Shown here: one piece after another, positions 24,955 through 35,300 of the stretch
Numbering within the stretch: the first letter of the stretch is position 1
Layout of the letters: each line of letters begins with the position of its first letter
Assembly: GCF_035503745.1 (NCBI RefSeq)
Contig: NZ_DATJTC010000027.1
Span: 108,343 to 172,342 of the forward strand
Direction: 5' to 3'
From: Dyella_B sp035503745
GTDB taxonomy: Bacteria > Pseudomonadota > Gammaproteobacteria > Xanthomonadales > Rhodanobacteraceae
Length of the DNA stretch: 64,000 nt
The notes under the pieces: generated by a model
Told to the model about the DNA's origin: nothing
The model's input: the letters and a program-made list of their open reading frames with translations, nothing else
The model's database searches: none
Program-made: the position numbers and the translations under genes

Positions 24955-27387
24955 ATGAAGCGTATCGCCGCCCTGATCCTGCTTGCCTCCCTTTCCACGA
25001 GTGCTTTCGCACTTGAACCGTTCGTCGTTTCCGATATCCGTATCGAAGGCCTCAACCGCATCTCGGCCGGCACGGTGTTCAACTACCTGCCGGTCAACAA
25101 AGGCGATCGCCTCACCAGCGAAGAAGCCCAGCAGGCCATCCGTGCCCTGTACAACACCAAGTTCTTCAGCGACGTCGAACTTGAGCGCGACGGCAACATC
25201 CTGGTGGTCAAGGTGGTGGAGCGTCCGTCCATCGCCAAGCTGACGATCCGCGGCAACAACGACATCAAGACCGACGACCTCAAGAAAGGCCTCAAGGACA
25301 TCGGCCTGACCGAAGGCGAAACCTTCGATCGCCTCGCGCTGGACCGCGTGCAGCAGGAGTTGATCCGCCAGTACTACAACCGCGGCAAATACAACGTGTC
25401 GGTGACCCCGCACGTGACCCAGCTGGACCGCAACCGCGTGGCCATCGACATCGAAATCCGCGAAGGCAAGGTCGCCAAGCTCAAGGAAGTGAACATCGTG
25501 GGCAACACGGCGTTCACCACCAAGCAGATCGAGAAGAACTTCGAGTCCGGCACCACCAATTGGCTGTCGTGGTATTCGAAGAACGACCAGTATTCGCAGG
25601 ACAAGCTGTCGGGCGACCTCAAGAAGCTGCAGTCCTATTACATGGACCGCGGCTACGCCGATTTCAACCTGGATTCCTCGCAGGTGACCATCTCGCCGGA
25701 CAAGCGCGCGATGTACATCGCCGCCGACGTTGTCCAGGGTGACATCTACCACATTTCCGACACCCACCTGCTGGGCCAGCTGATCCTGCCGGAAGACACG
25801 CTGCGCAAGCTGGTATACGTGCACAACGGCGACCTGTTCAACCGCCGTGCGATCGAAGCAACCTCCGATTCGATCAAGGCGCTGCTGGCCAACATCGGCT
25901 ACGCCTTCGCCAAGGTGAACTCGGTTCCCAAGCTGGACAAGGTCAACCACACCGCGGACATCACCTGGTACATCCAGCCAGGTCCGCGCGTGTATGTGCG
26001 CCGCGTGATCTTCCAGGGCAACACCCGCACCGAAGACGACGTGCTGCGCCGTGAAATGCGCCAGCTGGAAGGGGCCTGGTATTCGCAGGCGGCGATCGAC
26101 CGCTCGAAGATCCGCCTGCAGCAGCTGGGCTACTTCAAGACCGTCACCATCGACAAGCAGACCGTGCCCGGCAGCGACGACGAAGTCGACCTGACGGTGA
26201 AGGTGGAAGAACAGTCCGCCGGCAGCCTCACCTTCGGCGTGGGCTATTCGCAGTACTCGGGCATCATCCTGTCCAGCTCGGTTTCGCAGAACAACTTCCT
26301 CGGCACCGGCGACCGCTTCAGCGTCAGCGGCGAGCGCAGCGACTACCTGACCCAGATCAGCGCCAGTTACGGCAACCCGTTCCTGACCGAAAACGGCATC
26401 GGCATCGGCTACAACGCGACCTTCTCGCGCGCGGACTACACCGACCTGGGCAGCCAGTACGCCAGTTACTCCAACAGCACCAAGTCGTTCTCGACCACGC
26501 TGGGTTTCCCGATCACCGACTTCGACCGCGTCAGCGGCAGCCTCGGCATCGGCAGCACCAAGATCAACACCTATGTCGGCTACACGCCGCAGGTGCTGGT
26601 GGACTACATCAACGCGCTGGGCCACGACACCATCCACACCTGGACGGGCTCGATAGGCTGGGTGCACGACACGCGCAACTCCTACTGGGCACCCACGCAC
26701 GGTGGCCAGCTGTCGGCGTCCGTCAACGTCGCCCTGCCCGGCTCCACCGTGCAGTACTGGACCTTCAACGGCGAGGCCAACCATTACTGGCCGATCGGCA
26801 AGGGCTTCGTGCTGTACCTGGATGGCAAGGTGGGCTACGGCAGCACCTACGGCAACCAGACCTACGAGTTCACCACGGCCGACTACAACATTTCCCCCGG
26901 CGTCGGCTACAAGGCGGGACAGAATGTCGCCTTCCCGTTCTGGATGAACTTCTACGCCGGCGGCGTGACCGACCTGCGCGGCTTCCAGGACAACACCCTG
27001 GGTCCGCGCGCCTGCGCCGGCACGGCGGCCAACGGCGGCCCGATCACGGCGCTCTCCAACGGCTACTGCCCGGGCAGCACCTACTCGTACGCACAGCCGA
27101 TCGGCGGTGCGTTCAAGGTGCTGGGCACGGCCGAGATGTACCTGCCGCTGCCGTTCCTCAAGGACATCAACACCGCGCGCGTCTCGTGGTTCGTCGACGT
27201 CGGCCAGGCGTATTCCTCGATCAGCAACTTCCGCGCTAGCCAGCTCGATGCCTCCACCGGTGTCTCGCTGCACTGGCAGGCGCCGATCGGGCCGCTGATC
27301 ATCAGCCTCGGCTTCCCGTTCCGCTCGCAGCCTGGCGATGCCCAATACGAGGAGCGCATCCAGTTCACCTTCGGCAGCCAGTTCTGA
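24955..27387 (+). CDS. bamA: outer-membrane protein assembly factor BamA
   Basis: 810 residues. The signal peptide MKRIAALILLASLSTSAFA is followed by five POTRA repeats (to about residue 420; each has the beta-alpha-alpha-beta-beta pattern, as in VSDIRIEGLNRISAGTVFNY) and a 16-strand barrel. The loop-6 RGF motif appears as DLRGFQDN, and the protein ends in Phe (FTFGSQF), the sorting signal of barrels. It folds and inserts outer-membrane proteins. No skp/ompH gene follows, unlike E. coli; a terminator does. Confidence 0.98.
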   Translation: MKRIAALILLASLSTSAFALEPFVVSDIRIEGLNRISAGTVFNYLPVNKGDRLTSEEAQQAIRALYNTKFFSDVELERDGNILVVKVVERPSIAKLTIRGNNDIKTDDLKKGLKDIGLTEGETFDRLALDRVQQELIRQYYNRGKYNVSVTPHVTQLDRNRVAIDIEIREGKVAKLKEVNIVGNTAFTTKQIEKNFESGTTNWLSWYSKNDQYSQDKLSGDLKKLQSYYMDRGYADFNLDSSQVTISPDKRAMYIAADVVQGDIYHISDTHLLGQLILPEDTLRKLVYVHNGDLFNRRAIEATSDSIKALLANIGYAFAKVNSVPKLDKVNHTADITWYIQPGPRVYVRRVIFQGNTRTEDDVLRREMRQLEGAWYSQAAIDRSKIRLQQLGYFKTVTIDKQTVPGSDDEVDLTVKVEEQSAGSLTFGVGYSQYSGIILSSSVSQNNFLGTGDRFSVSGERSDYLTQISASYGNPFLTENGIGIGYNATFSRADYTDLGSQYASYSNSTKSFSTTLGFPITDFDRVSGSLGIGSTKINTYVGYTPQVLVDYINALGHDTIHTWTGSIGWVHDTRNSYWAPTHGGQLSASVNVALPGSTVQYWTFNGEANHYWPIGKGFVLYLDGKVGYGSTYGNQTYEFTTADYNISPGVGYKAGQNVAFPFWMNFYAGGVTDLRGFQDNTLGPRACAGTAANGGPITALSNGYCPGSTYSYAQPIGGAFKVLGTAEMYLPLPFLKDINTARVSWFVDVGQAYSSISNFRASQLDASTGVSLHWQAPIGPLIISLGFPFRSQPGDAQYEERIQFTFGSQF

Positions 27388-27424
27388 TCCGATCGACGCT
27401 GATCGGATCGAGCACCGCTCGATC
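27386..27424 (+). other. overlapping alternative hairpins after bamA
   Basis: GATCCGATC (27386-27394) pairs with GATCGGATC (27401-27409). GATCGAGC (27406-27413) can instead pair with GCTCGATC (27417-27424). The arms overlap at 27406-27409, so the two helices exclude each other. Neither has a T-tract. Confidence 0.5.
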
Positions 27425-27440
27425 TCAAGGAACTGCCTAC

Positions 27441-27470
27441 AGAAAGCGCGGCCATGCCGCGCTTTCTTTT
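27441..27470 (+). terminator. intrinsic terminator between bamA and lpxD
   Basis: 12-bp perfect stem AGAAAGCGCGGC/GCCGCGCTTTCT with a CAT loop, ending in TTTT. It separates bamA from the lpxD operon. A -10-like TACAAT at 27509-27514 could start the lpxD transcript. Confidence 0.85.
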
Positions 27471-27538
27471 AGATCCGCAAAATCATGCGCGCGATGGGCA
27501 ATGCCCCCTACAATGCGCCGCATGCCGGGGAGGCCTGC

Positions 27539-28567
27539 ATGAGCACCATCCACTACAGCATCGCCGAGCTTGCCGAACGCTTCTCGCTCCAGTTCCAGGG
27601 CGATGGCGCGCGCCTCATCGACGGCGTCGGCACCCTGGCGGGAGCCGGCCCCAGCCAGCTGAGCTTTCTGTCCAACAGCAAATATGCCGCGCAGCTGTCG
27701 GCCACGCGTGCCGGCGTGGTGGTGCTTGGCAAGGATGCGCTGCCCAACTGCCCTACCGCGTCCCTGGTCGCACGCGACCCCTATGTGGCATACGCCCATA
27801 TCGCCGCGCTGTTCGAACGCCTGCCCGCCGCCGCCCCCGGCGTGCACCCCAGCGCGGTCGTCGCCGCGGGAGCGCGCGTGAGCGCCACGGCAAGCATCGG
27901 GCCCTGCTGCGTGATCGAAGACGGCGCCGTCATCGAGGACGGCGCGGTGCTGGGTCCGCACTGCATCATCGGCCCCGAGTGCACGGTCGGTGCGCAATCG
28001 CGGCTGGTCGCCCGCGTGACGCTGGTTACGCGCGTCACGCTCGGCAAGCGCGTGCTGGCCCATCCGGGCGCAGTGATCGGCTCGGATGGATTTGGCCTGG
28101 CCTTCGATCGCGATCACTGGGTGAAGCTGCCGCAGCTGGGCGGCGTGCGCATCGGCGACGATTGCGAAATTGGTGCCAACACCACCATCGATCGCGGCGC
28201 CCTGGACGATACCGTGCTGGAAGAAGACGTGCGCCTGGACAACCAGATCCAGATCGCCCATAACGTCCACATTGGCGCGCACACCGCCATGGCGGGCTGC
28301 GCAGCCGTCGCCGGCAGCGCGAAAATCGGCCGCTATTGCATGATCGGCGGCAATGCCGGCGTGCTGGGCCATCTGGAACTGGCCGACCGGGTTACCATTA
28401 CGGCCAAGAGCCTGGTGACACATTCCATTCGGGAGGCCGGCGAATACTCCTCCGGCGTGCCACTGCAGGAAAACCGCCATTGGCGCCGCAATGCTGCGCG
28501 CTTCAAACACCTGGACGAGTACGCGCGCCGGCTGTCGGCGCTGGAAAAGGATAAGAACGATGACTGA
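27539..28567 (+). CDS. lpxD: UDP-3-O-(3-hydroxyacyl)glucosamine N-acyltransferase
   Basis: 342 residues from MSTIHYSIAEL, with GGGGAGG well placed upstream; the earlier ATG is less likely. It adds the second 3-hydroxyacyl chain in lipid A synthesis. The N-terminal uridine-binding domain is followed by hexapeptide beta-helix repeats (GPCCVIEDGAVIEDGAVLG and on), GSDGFG and the catalytic His in QIAHNVHIG. Overlaps the start of fabZ. Confidence 0.97.
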   Translation: MSTIHYSIAELAERFSLQFQGDGARLIDGVGTLAGAGPSQLSFLSNSKYAAQLSATRAGVVVLGKDALPNCPTASLVARDPYVAYAHIAALFERLPAAAPGVHPSAVVAAGARVSATASIGPCCVIEDGAVIEDGAVLGPHCIIGPECTVGAQSRLVARVTLVTRVTLGKRVLAHPGAVIGSDGFGLAFDRDHWVKLPQLGGVRIGDDCEIGANTTIDRGALDDTVLEEDVRLDNQIQIAHNVHIGAHTAMAGCAAVAGSAKIGRYCMIGGNAGVLGHLELADRVTITAKSLVTHSIREAGEYSSGVPLQENRHWRRNAARFKHLDEYARRLSALEKDKNDD

Positions 28568-29033
28568 CAACACCGCTTCGATCACGCTGCCGGTGAACGT
28601 GGAGCAGATCCAGCAACTGCTGCCCCACCGCTACCCCTTCCTACTGGTCGACCGCGTGATCGAGATCGTGCCCGATCAAACCGTGGTGACGCTCAAGAAC
28701 GTCACTATCAACGAGCCGTTTTTCAACGGGCACTTCCCCGGCCATCCGGTCATGCCCGGCGTGCTGATCGTCGAAGCCATGGCGCAGTCCGCCGGCCTGC
28801 TCACCCAGCTCAGCGAGCGCGCCAAGGGCAATGCCGCCAGCGCGCTGTTCTATCTGGCAAAGGTGGACAACGCACGCTTCAGCGCACCGGTGGTGCCTGG
28901 GGACCAGTTGCGCATGGAAGTGAAGCTCAAGCGCCTGCTGCGCAGCATGGGGCTGTTCGAAGCGCGCACCCTGGTCGATGGCAAGGAAGTGGCAAGCTGC
29001 GAACTGATGTGCGCCGCGAGGACGGAAAAATGA
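28560..29033 (+). CDS. fabZ: 3-hydroxyacyl-[acyl carrier protein] dehydratase
   Basis: 157 residues from MTDNTASITLPV; the longer frame overlaps lpxD out of family context. A hot-dog fold enzyme of fatty acid synthesis. PHRYPFLLVDRVIE and NGHFPGHPVMPGVLIVEAMA carry the catalytic His and Glu. It competes with LpxA/LpxD for 3-hydroxyacyl-ACP, which fits its place between them. Its stop overlaps the lpxA start. Confidence 0.97.
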   Translation: MTDNTASITLPVNVEQIQQLLPHRYPFLLVDRVIEIVPDQTVVTLKNVTINEPFFNGHFPGHPVMPGVLIVEAMAQSAGLLTQLSERAKGNAASALFYLAKVDNARFSAPVVPGDQLRMEVKLKRLLRSMGLFEARTLVDGKEVASCELMCAARTEK

Positions 29034-29803
29034 TCCATCCGACCGCGCAGATCGATCCCACTGCCGTCATCGGTTCGAACGTGCGCATCGGCGCCTACAC
29101 GGTGATCGGCGCCCAGGTACATATCGGCGAGGGCACCGTCGTCGGGCCGCATGTGGTCATCGAAGGTCCCACGCGCATCGGCAAGGATAACCGCATCGCC
29201 CAGTTCGCCTCGCTCGGCGGCGATCCGCAGGACATGAAGTTCAACGGCGAGCGCACGGAACTGGTGATCGGCGACCGCAACCTGATTCGCGAATTCGTCA
29301 CCATCAATCGCGGCACCGGCGACGGCGGCGGCATCACCCGCATCGGCAACGACAACTGGCTGCTGGCCTACGTGCATGTCGCGCACGATTGCACGATCGG
29401 CAACCACACCATTTTCTCCAACTATTCGGCGCTGGCCGGGCATGTGGAAGTGGGTGACTGGACGGTGTTTTCCGGCTATTCCGGCGCGCACCAGTTCTGC
29501 AAGATCGGCGAGCACGCCTTCATCGCCATGGGCTGCCTGCTGGGCGCCGACGTACCGCCGTTCCTGATGATGGCCAACGACCAGGGCGGCCGCCCGCGCG
29601 GCTTGAACACCACGGGCCTGAAGCGCCGCGGGTTCGAGTCGGACCGCATCACCGCCATCAAACGCGCCTACCGCACGCTGTACACCTCGGGCCTGTCGCT
29701 GTCGGAGGCGCGCGAGCAGTTAGCCGAGCAGGCCAAAGACAGCGAGGACGTACGCGCGATGCTCAGCTTCATTGATCGCAGCGAGCGCGGCCTGGCACGC
29801 TGA
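29030..29803 (+). CDS. lpxA: acyl-[ACP]-UDP-N-acetylglucosamine O-acyltransferase
   Basis: 257 residues from MIHPTAQIDPTAVIG, in an ATGA overlap with fabZ. The first step of lipid A synthesis. The left-handed beta-helix of hexapeptide repeats is followed by a helical C-terminus, and the catalytic His lies in HVAHDCTIGNH. Trimeric cytoplasmic enzyme. The chain-length ruler position cannot be judged without a structure alignment. Confidence 0.97.
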   Translation: MIHPTAQIDPTAVIGSNVRIGAYTVIGAQVHIGEGTVVGPHVVIEGPTRIGKDNRIAQFASLGGDPQDMKFNGERTELVIGDRNLIREFVTINRGTGDGGGITRIGNDNWLLAYVHVAHDCTIGNHTIFSNYSALAGHVEVGDWTVFSGYSGAHQFCKIGEHAFIAMGCLLGADVPPFLMMANDQGGRPRGLNTTGLKRRGFESDRITAIKRAYRTLYTSGLSLSEAREQLAEQAKDSEDVRAMLSFIDRSERGLAR

Positions 29804-29844
29804 CGGCGCAGCCGCGCGTTCCCCGCGACGTGGGAGGTTTGGAT

Positions 29845-31083
29845 ATGCAAGCTCCTGATGTCGTCCAAGGCGATGCCGGCGCCAGCCAGCCGTTGATCGT
29901 GCTGCTGGCCGGCGAGGATTCCGGTGACCAGCTGGGCAGCGACCTGATTGTCGCGCTGCGCCGCCACTACCCGCATGCGCGCTTCGCCGGCATCGGCGGC
30001 AAGCGCATGCAGGAGCAAGGCTTTCAGTCGTGGTACGACATCCGCGAACTGTCGCTGTTCGGCTTCGCCGAAGTGGTCAGCCATTTGCCGCGCCTGCTTA
30101 AATTGCGCAAGGCACTGGTCGCGCGCGTCATCGCCGAAAAGCCCATCGTCGTGGTCGGTATCGATGCGCCCGATTTCAACCTTGGGGTGGAACAGCGGCT
30201 CAAGGCGGCGGGCCTGCGCACCGTGCACTACGTCAGTCCGTCGATCTGGGCGTGGCGCGAAAATCGCGCGGAAAAAATCGGCCAAAGCGCCCATCGCGTG
30301 CTGTGCCTGTTCCCGATGGAACCGCCCATCTATGCCCGGCACGGCATCGATGCACGCTTTGTCGGCCATCCGCTCGCCGATCGTTTTCCGCTCGTCTGCG
30401 ACCGCATCCCCGCGCGGCGCGCCTTGCAGTTGCCACTGGACGTTCCCGTGCTGGCGGTGCTGCCGGGCAGCCGGCATTCGGAGTTGGAACGCCTGGGTGT
30501 ACCGTTTCTCGATGCCGCCAGGCGCGTGGCCGCCGCCCTGCCGGGTCTGCGCATCATCATTCCCGCCGCCAATGCGCGCGCGCTCGCCACGCTCAAGACC
30601 ATGCTCGCGCGCGGCCCGCACGACGAAATGATGCCGATACTGCTCGATGGCCAGGCACACGATGCCATGCTCGCGGCGGACGTAGTGCTGCTCGCCTCAG
30701 GCACCGCCACGCTGGAAGCCATGCTGGCGAAGCGGCCGATGGTGGTGGGTTATCGCGTGTCGCCGTTGAGCTACCGCATCGCGCGCATGCTCAACATGCT
30801 CAAGACCGACGTGTATGCGCTGCCCAACATCCTGGCGCGCGCCTGCGGCATGGGGCCGAAGGCCATGCTGGTACCCGAGCTGATGCAGGAGCAATGCACG
30901 GCGGCGAATCTGGCCAAGGCCGCACTGGAACTGTTTCGCGACAGCGATCGGCGCGGCGCCATCGTTGCCGCGTTCGAACAGCTGCATGAAACGCTGCGCG
31001 GCCAATTGCACGGCCACGCGGGCGATCATGCTGCGGCGGCCATTGCCCAATTGCTCGATGCGCCCGCTGTCAATGCGCGCTAA
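29845..31083 (+). CDS. lpxB: lipid-A-disaccharide synthase
   Basis: 412 residues from MQAPDVVQGD, preceded by GGGAGGT at 29831-29837. A GT-B glycosyltransferase that joins UDP-diacylglucosamine to lipid X. Conserved blocks are LLAGEDSGDQLGSDLI, ELSLFGFAEVVSHLPR, GIDAPDFNLG, SPSIWAWRENRAEKI, LPGSRHSEL and SGTATLEAML. The N-terminal extension of about 15 residues before the conserved core is not unusual. Followed by rnhB after 12 bp. Confidence 0.97.
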   Translation: MQAPDVVQGDAGASQPLIVLLAGEDSGDQLGSDLIVALRRHYPHARFAGIGGKRMQEQGFQSWYDIRELSLFGFAEVVSHLPRLLKLRKALVARVIAEKPIVVVGIDAPDFNLGVEQRLKAAGLRTVHYVSPSIWAWRENRAEKIGQSAHRVLCLFPMEPPIYARHGIDARFVGHPLADRFPLVCDRIPARRALQLPLDVPVLAVLPGSRHSELERLGVPFLDAARRVAAALPGLRIIIPAANARALATLKTMLARGPHDEMMPILLDGQAHDAMLAADVVLLASGTATLEAMLAKRPMVVGYRVSPLSYRIARMLNMLKTDVYALPNILARACGMGPKAMLVPELMQEQCTAANLAKAALELFRDSDRRGAIVAAFEQLHETLRGQLHGHAGDHAAAAIAQLLDAPAVNAR

Positions 31084-31095
31084 CATCGGCGCCGC

Positions 31096-31746
31096 ATGAA
31101 GTCGAGCTACGATTCAGCCCCCGCATCGCCGCGCCTGCCGCCGAACGGCGACGAATCAGCCCTAGCCCCGCTGGTCGCGGGCGTGGACGAAGCCGGACGC
31201 GGACCGCTGGCCGGCCCACTGGTCGTCGCTGCGGTCATACTGGACCGGCAACGCCCTATCGATGGATTGAACGACTCCAAGAAGCTCAGCCACGCCAGGC
31301 GCGAGTCGCTGTATCCGCTGATCGTCGAACGCGCGCTGGCGCATTGCGTGGTGGTGATCGAGGTGGAAGAAATCGACCGCCTCAACATCTTCCAGGCCAC
31401 CATGGCCGGCATGAGCCGCGCGGTCAGAGGCTTGTCGCCCCTCGCCAACGAGGCATGGATCGACGGCAATCGTCTGCCCAAGGACCTGCCCTGCCCCGGT
31501 CGCGCCATCGTTGGCGGCGATGCGCTGGAGCCGGCAATCAGCGCCGCATCGATCCTGGCCAAGGTGAGCCGCGACCGCTTGATGATCGCGATGGAAACGC
31601 AACATCCGGGCTACGGCTTCGCCACGCACAAGGGTTATGGCACGCCTGCGCATCTTGCCGCACTGGAACGGTTGGGCCCTTGCGTCGAGCATCGCCGCAG
31701 CTTCGCGCCGGTCAAGCTGTTGCTCGATCAAGGCAAGTTGTTCTGA
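31096..31746 (+). CDS. rnhB: ribonuclease HII
   Basis: 216 residues. It cuts the RNA strand 5' of single ribonucleotides in DNA. The metal-binding residues are in VAGVDEAGRGPLAGPLV (Asp-Glu), WIDGNRLP (Asp) and the SILAKVSRD segment. An N-terminal extension of about 25 residues, rich in Ser and Pro, precedes the core. Conserved position between lpxB and dnaE. Confidence 0.97.
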   Translation: MKSSYDSAPASPRLPPNGDESALAPLVAGVDEAGRGPLAGPLVVAAVILDRQRPIDGLNDSKKLSHARRESLYPLIVERALAHCVVVIEVEEIDRLNIFQATMAGMSRAVRGLSPLANEAWIDGNRLPKDLPCPGRAIVGGDALEPAISAASILAKVSRDRLMIAMETQHPGYGFATHKGYGTPAHLAALERLGPCVEHRRSFAPVKLLLDQGKLF

Positions 31747-32354
31747 GCGAGGCATAGGCGCGCATTTGCCGCGCACCATGTTCAGCCATCTGTGCAACCT
31801 TTCCTATTGCACGCGCATCTGAAGGGGTATGCAATGGTGCTGCAAGATCGCCGCAACGGACCGCATGCACCGATGCGGCGATATTCCGCACGGACGCCAA
31901 CAATAACCATCCGATGCCCATGAGCGCGCGCGTAACAAGCACGCCGTCTCATGCATACCGGATCCCAAGGAGCGTGCCATGATGCTTCCTTTCCGTCGCC
32001 GACCGACCTCGCCGAAACCTTCGTCCAAGAGCCGGGACATCGACACTGCCAACCGGGCGGTCGAAACCTCATCGGCCCATCACTCTGCCGCCGGGCTGCA
32101 TCACCTGGACTACAACCTCGAACCGCTGGCCGTGGAGAGCCTTTCGCACTACACCCAGCCGATGGCCGGCGAACGCTTCCGCGTGCACTGAGCGTACAAC
32201 GGCGCAGTCGCCCCGGCGGGCTATCGAAGCCCCGGCCCGGGCTCAAGCTGGCCGCCGGGCGGGCATGATTCCGATGACGGCGCCCGCGGGCTTGTCAATT
32301 CTTGCCCGCCATCGATCACACCGTTAGGCTGGGACATTGCTTCGCGCGCGAGCC
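31747..32354 (+). other. 608-bp gap between rnhB and dnaE with one possible small gene
   Basis: Besides the 70-codon frame at 31979-32191 I see no supported gene. The part before dnaE is GC-rich with local G/C palindromes (GCCGCCGGGCGGGC type near 32250). No tRNA-like cloverleaf was found. The dnaE promoter should be here but no clear -35/-10 was seen. Confidence 0.4.
31979..32191 (+). CDS. small hypothetical protein
   Basis: 70 residues, basic at the N-terminus (MMLPFRRRPTSPKPSS) then Ser/His-rich and neutral, with no membrane segment or signal. A Shine-Dalgarno-like AAGGAG lies 9 bp before the ATG, the main reason for calling it. No family recognised. The longer overlapping frame at 31951 in another reading frame is less likely. 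It could be a chance frame in a GC-rich spacer. Confidence 0.35.
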   Translation: MMLPFRRRPTSPKPSSKSRDIDTANRAVETSSAHHSAAGLHHLDYNLEPLAVESLSHYTQPMAGERFRVH

Positions 32355-35300
32355 ATGTCCCTCCGTTTCGCTCATCTGCACCTGCACAGCGAGTATTCGC
32401 TGGTCGATTCGACCATCCGCATCAAGGCGCTGGTCGAGGCCTGCGTGCGCGACGGTGCACCGGCGGTCGCGCTCACCGACGAATGCAACATGTTCGCGCT
32501 GGTGAAGTTCTACAAGGCGTGCAGCGCGGCCGGCATCAAGCCCATCGGCGGATGCGATCTGTGGATCAGCGCGCCGGACGATCCGCGGCCGTGGCGCCTG
32601 ACCGTGCTATGCCAGAACCGCGACGGCTATCTCAACTTGTCCCGCCTGATATCGCGCGCATGGCGCGAAGGCCAGCACGGCGGTCGCGCGCTGGTCGATG
32701 CGGGCTGGCTCACGGCCGATGCGACATCGGGCCTGATCGCGCTGCTTGGCCGCGAGAGCGAAATCGGCCGTATCGCAGTGCATCAAGATACCCACACCGC
32801 CACGCCGCGCCTGCAGGCGCTGGCGCGGCTGTTCGACGATCGCCTGTACCTGGAGCTGACCCGCTGCGGCCGCGAGGGCGAGGAGGCGTGGAACAATGCC
32901 GCGCTCGCGCTCGCCACCGAAGTCGATTTGCCGGTCATCGCCAGCAACGACGTGCGCTTCATCAAGCCGGAAGATTTCGAAGCCCACGAAGCGCGCGTGT
33001 GCATCCACCAGGGCCGCGTGCTGGCCGATCCCAAGCGTCCGCGCGACTACAGCGAAGCACAGTATTTCAAACGCCAGGACGACATGGCCGCCTTGTTCGC
33101 GGACATCCCCGAGGCGCTGGAAAACACCCTGGAGCTGGCCAAGCGCTGCAATCTCGAGCTGAGCTTTGGCACCTATTACCTGCCCAACTTCCCGGTGCCC
33201 CAGGGCCACGACCTGGACAGCTACATCCGCCAGACCGCGCGCGAAGGCTTGAAAGAACGCCTCACCAGCGCCCCGCTGGCCGACGGCTACACGCTGGCCG
33301 ACTACCAGGCGCGGCTGGAGCGCGAGCTGGACGTCATCATCAAGATGGGCTTCCCCGGCTACTTCCTGATCGTGGCGGACTTCATCAACTGGGGTAAGCA
33401 CAACGGCATCCCGGTCGGCCCCGGCCGCGGTTCGGGCGCGGGTTCGCTGGTGGCGTGGGTGTTGAAGATCACCGATCTGGATCCGCTGCAGTTCAATCTG
33501 CTGTTTGAGCGCTTCCTCAACCCCGAGCGCGTGTCGATGCCCGACTTCGACATTGACTTCTGCATGGACCGCCGCGATGAGGTGATCGACTACGTCGCGC
33601 GCAAATACGGCCGCGACCACGTCAGCCAGATCATCACCTACGGCTCGATGGCGGCCAAGGCGGTGCTGCGCGATTCCGGCCGCGTGCTCGGCATGGGGTA
33701 CAACGCGGTCGACCGCATCGCCAAGCTGATTCCGGCGCGCCCGCTCGATTTGACGCTGTCGTGCGTGCTGGGCCGGTCGGAGAAGGCGCAAAAAGAACCC
33801 GACCGCGTGGTCAAGGAGTTCTGCGAACTCTACGAGCAGGACGAGGAAGCGCGCTCGCTGATCGACCTGGCGCTAAAGCTGGAAAACCTCACCCGCAACG
33901 CCGGCAAGCACGCCGGCGGCGTGGTGATCGGCCCCAAGCCGCTCACCGAATTCGCACCGCTGTTCTGCGAACCGGGCGGCACCGGCGTGGTCACGCAGTA
34001 CGACAAAGACGACGTGGAAGCCGTCGGCCTGGTGAAGTTCGACTTCCTGGGCCTGCGCACGCTCACCATCATCGACTGGGCAGTGAAGGCGATCAACGAG
34101 CGCCGCCAAACAAGCGGCGAAGCGCCACTGGACATCGCCACGCTGCCGCTGGACGATCCGGCGCCCTACAACCTGCTGAAAAAAGCGCAGACGGTCGCCG
34201 TGTTCCAGCTCGAATCCTCGGGCATGCAGCGCATGCTCAAGGATGCGAAACCTGATCGCTTCGAAGACATCATCGCGCTGGTGGCACTGTATCGCCCCGG
34301 CCCCATGGACCTGATTCCCAGCTTCGTCGCGCGCAAGCACGGCCGGGAGGAAGTGGAATATCCCGACCCGCGCGTTGAGCCCATCCTGAAAGAGACCTAC
34401 GGCATCATGGTCTACCAGGAGCAGGTGATGCAGATGGCGCAGATCGTGGGCGGCTATTCGCTCGGCGGCGCCGACCTGCTGCGCCGCGCGATGGGCAAGA
34501 AGAAAGTCGAGGAAATGGCCAAGGAGCGCGCCAAGTTCCGCGAAGGCGCGGCCAAGGACGGTCTGAGCGGCGAAAAAGCCGACGCCATCTTCGACCTGAT
34601 GGAAAAATTCGCCGGCTACGGCTTCAACAAGTCGCACGCGGCCGCTTACGCGCTGGTCTCCTACCAGACCGCGTGGCTGAAGGCGCACTACCCCGCCGAG
34701 TTCATGGCCGCGACGATCTCCTCGGACATGGACAACACCGACAAGGCGGTGACCTTCCTGGACGAATCGCGCGCCATCGGCCTGACCATCCTGCCGCCGG
34801 ACGTGAACGCATCGGCGTTCATGTTCGTGGCGGTCGAACCGAAGGTGATCCGCTATGGCCTGGGCGCGATCAAAGGCGTCGGCCAGGGCGCGTGCGAGGC
34901 CATCGCCCAGGAGCGCCAGCAGGGCGGCGTCTACAAGGATCTGGCCGACTTCTGCCGGCGCGTGGACCCGTCCAAGCTCAACCGGCGGGTGCTCGAAGCA
35001 CTGATCCTTTCCGGCGCGCTCGATGCACTGGCGCCCACGCGCGCCAGCCTGATGCTGCAACTGCCCGACGCCATCAAGGCCGCCGAGCAGCACCTGCGCG
35101 ACCGCCAGTCCGGCCAGAACGACATGTTCGGCGCCGCCATGGGCTGCACCGCGCCAGTCGTGCAGGTAGACCTGCAGACCGCGCCCGAATGGCCGCTGGA
35201 GCAGAAGCTGCAGGGCGAGCGCGATACGCTCGGCCATTACCTGTCCGGCCATCCCACCGATCCGTGGCGCGAGGAACTGGCCCAACTGGCCACCTGCCCG

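Noticed and set aside
24700..27345. 881-codon open frame antisense to bamA
   Set aside because: It lies exactly opposite bamA, has composition expected from complementing GC-rich codons, and matches no family.
29630..29645. GGTTCGAGTC-like TpsiC-arm sequence
   Set aside because: It is in the conserved coding sequence of lpxA and no cloverleaf can be built around it.
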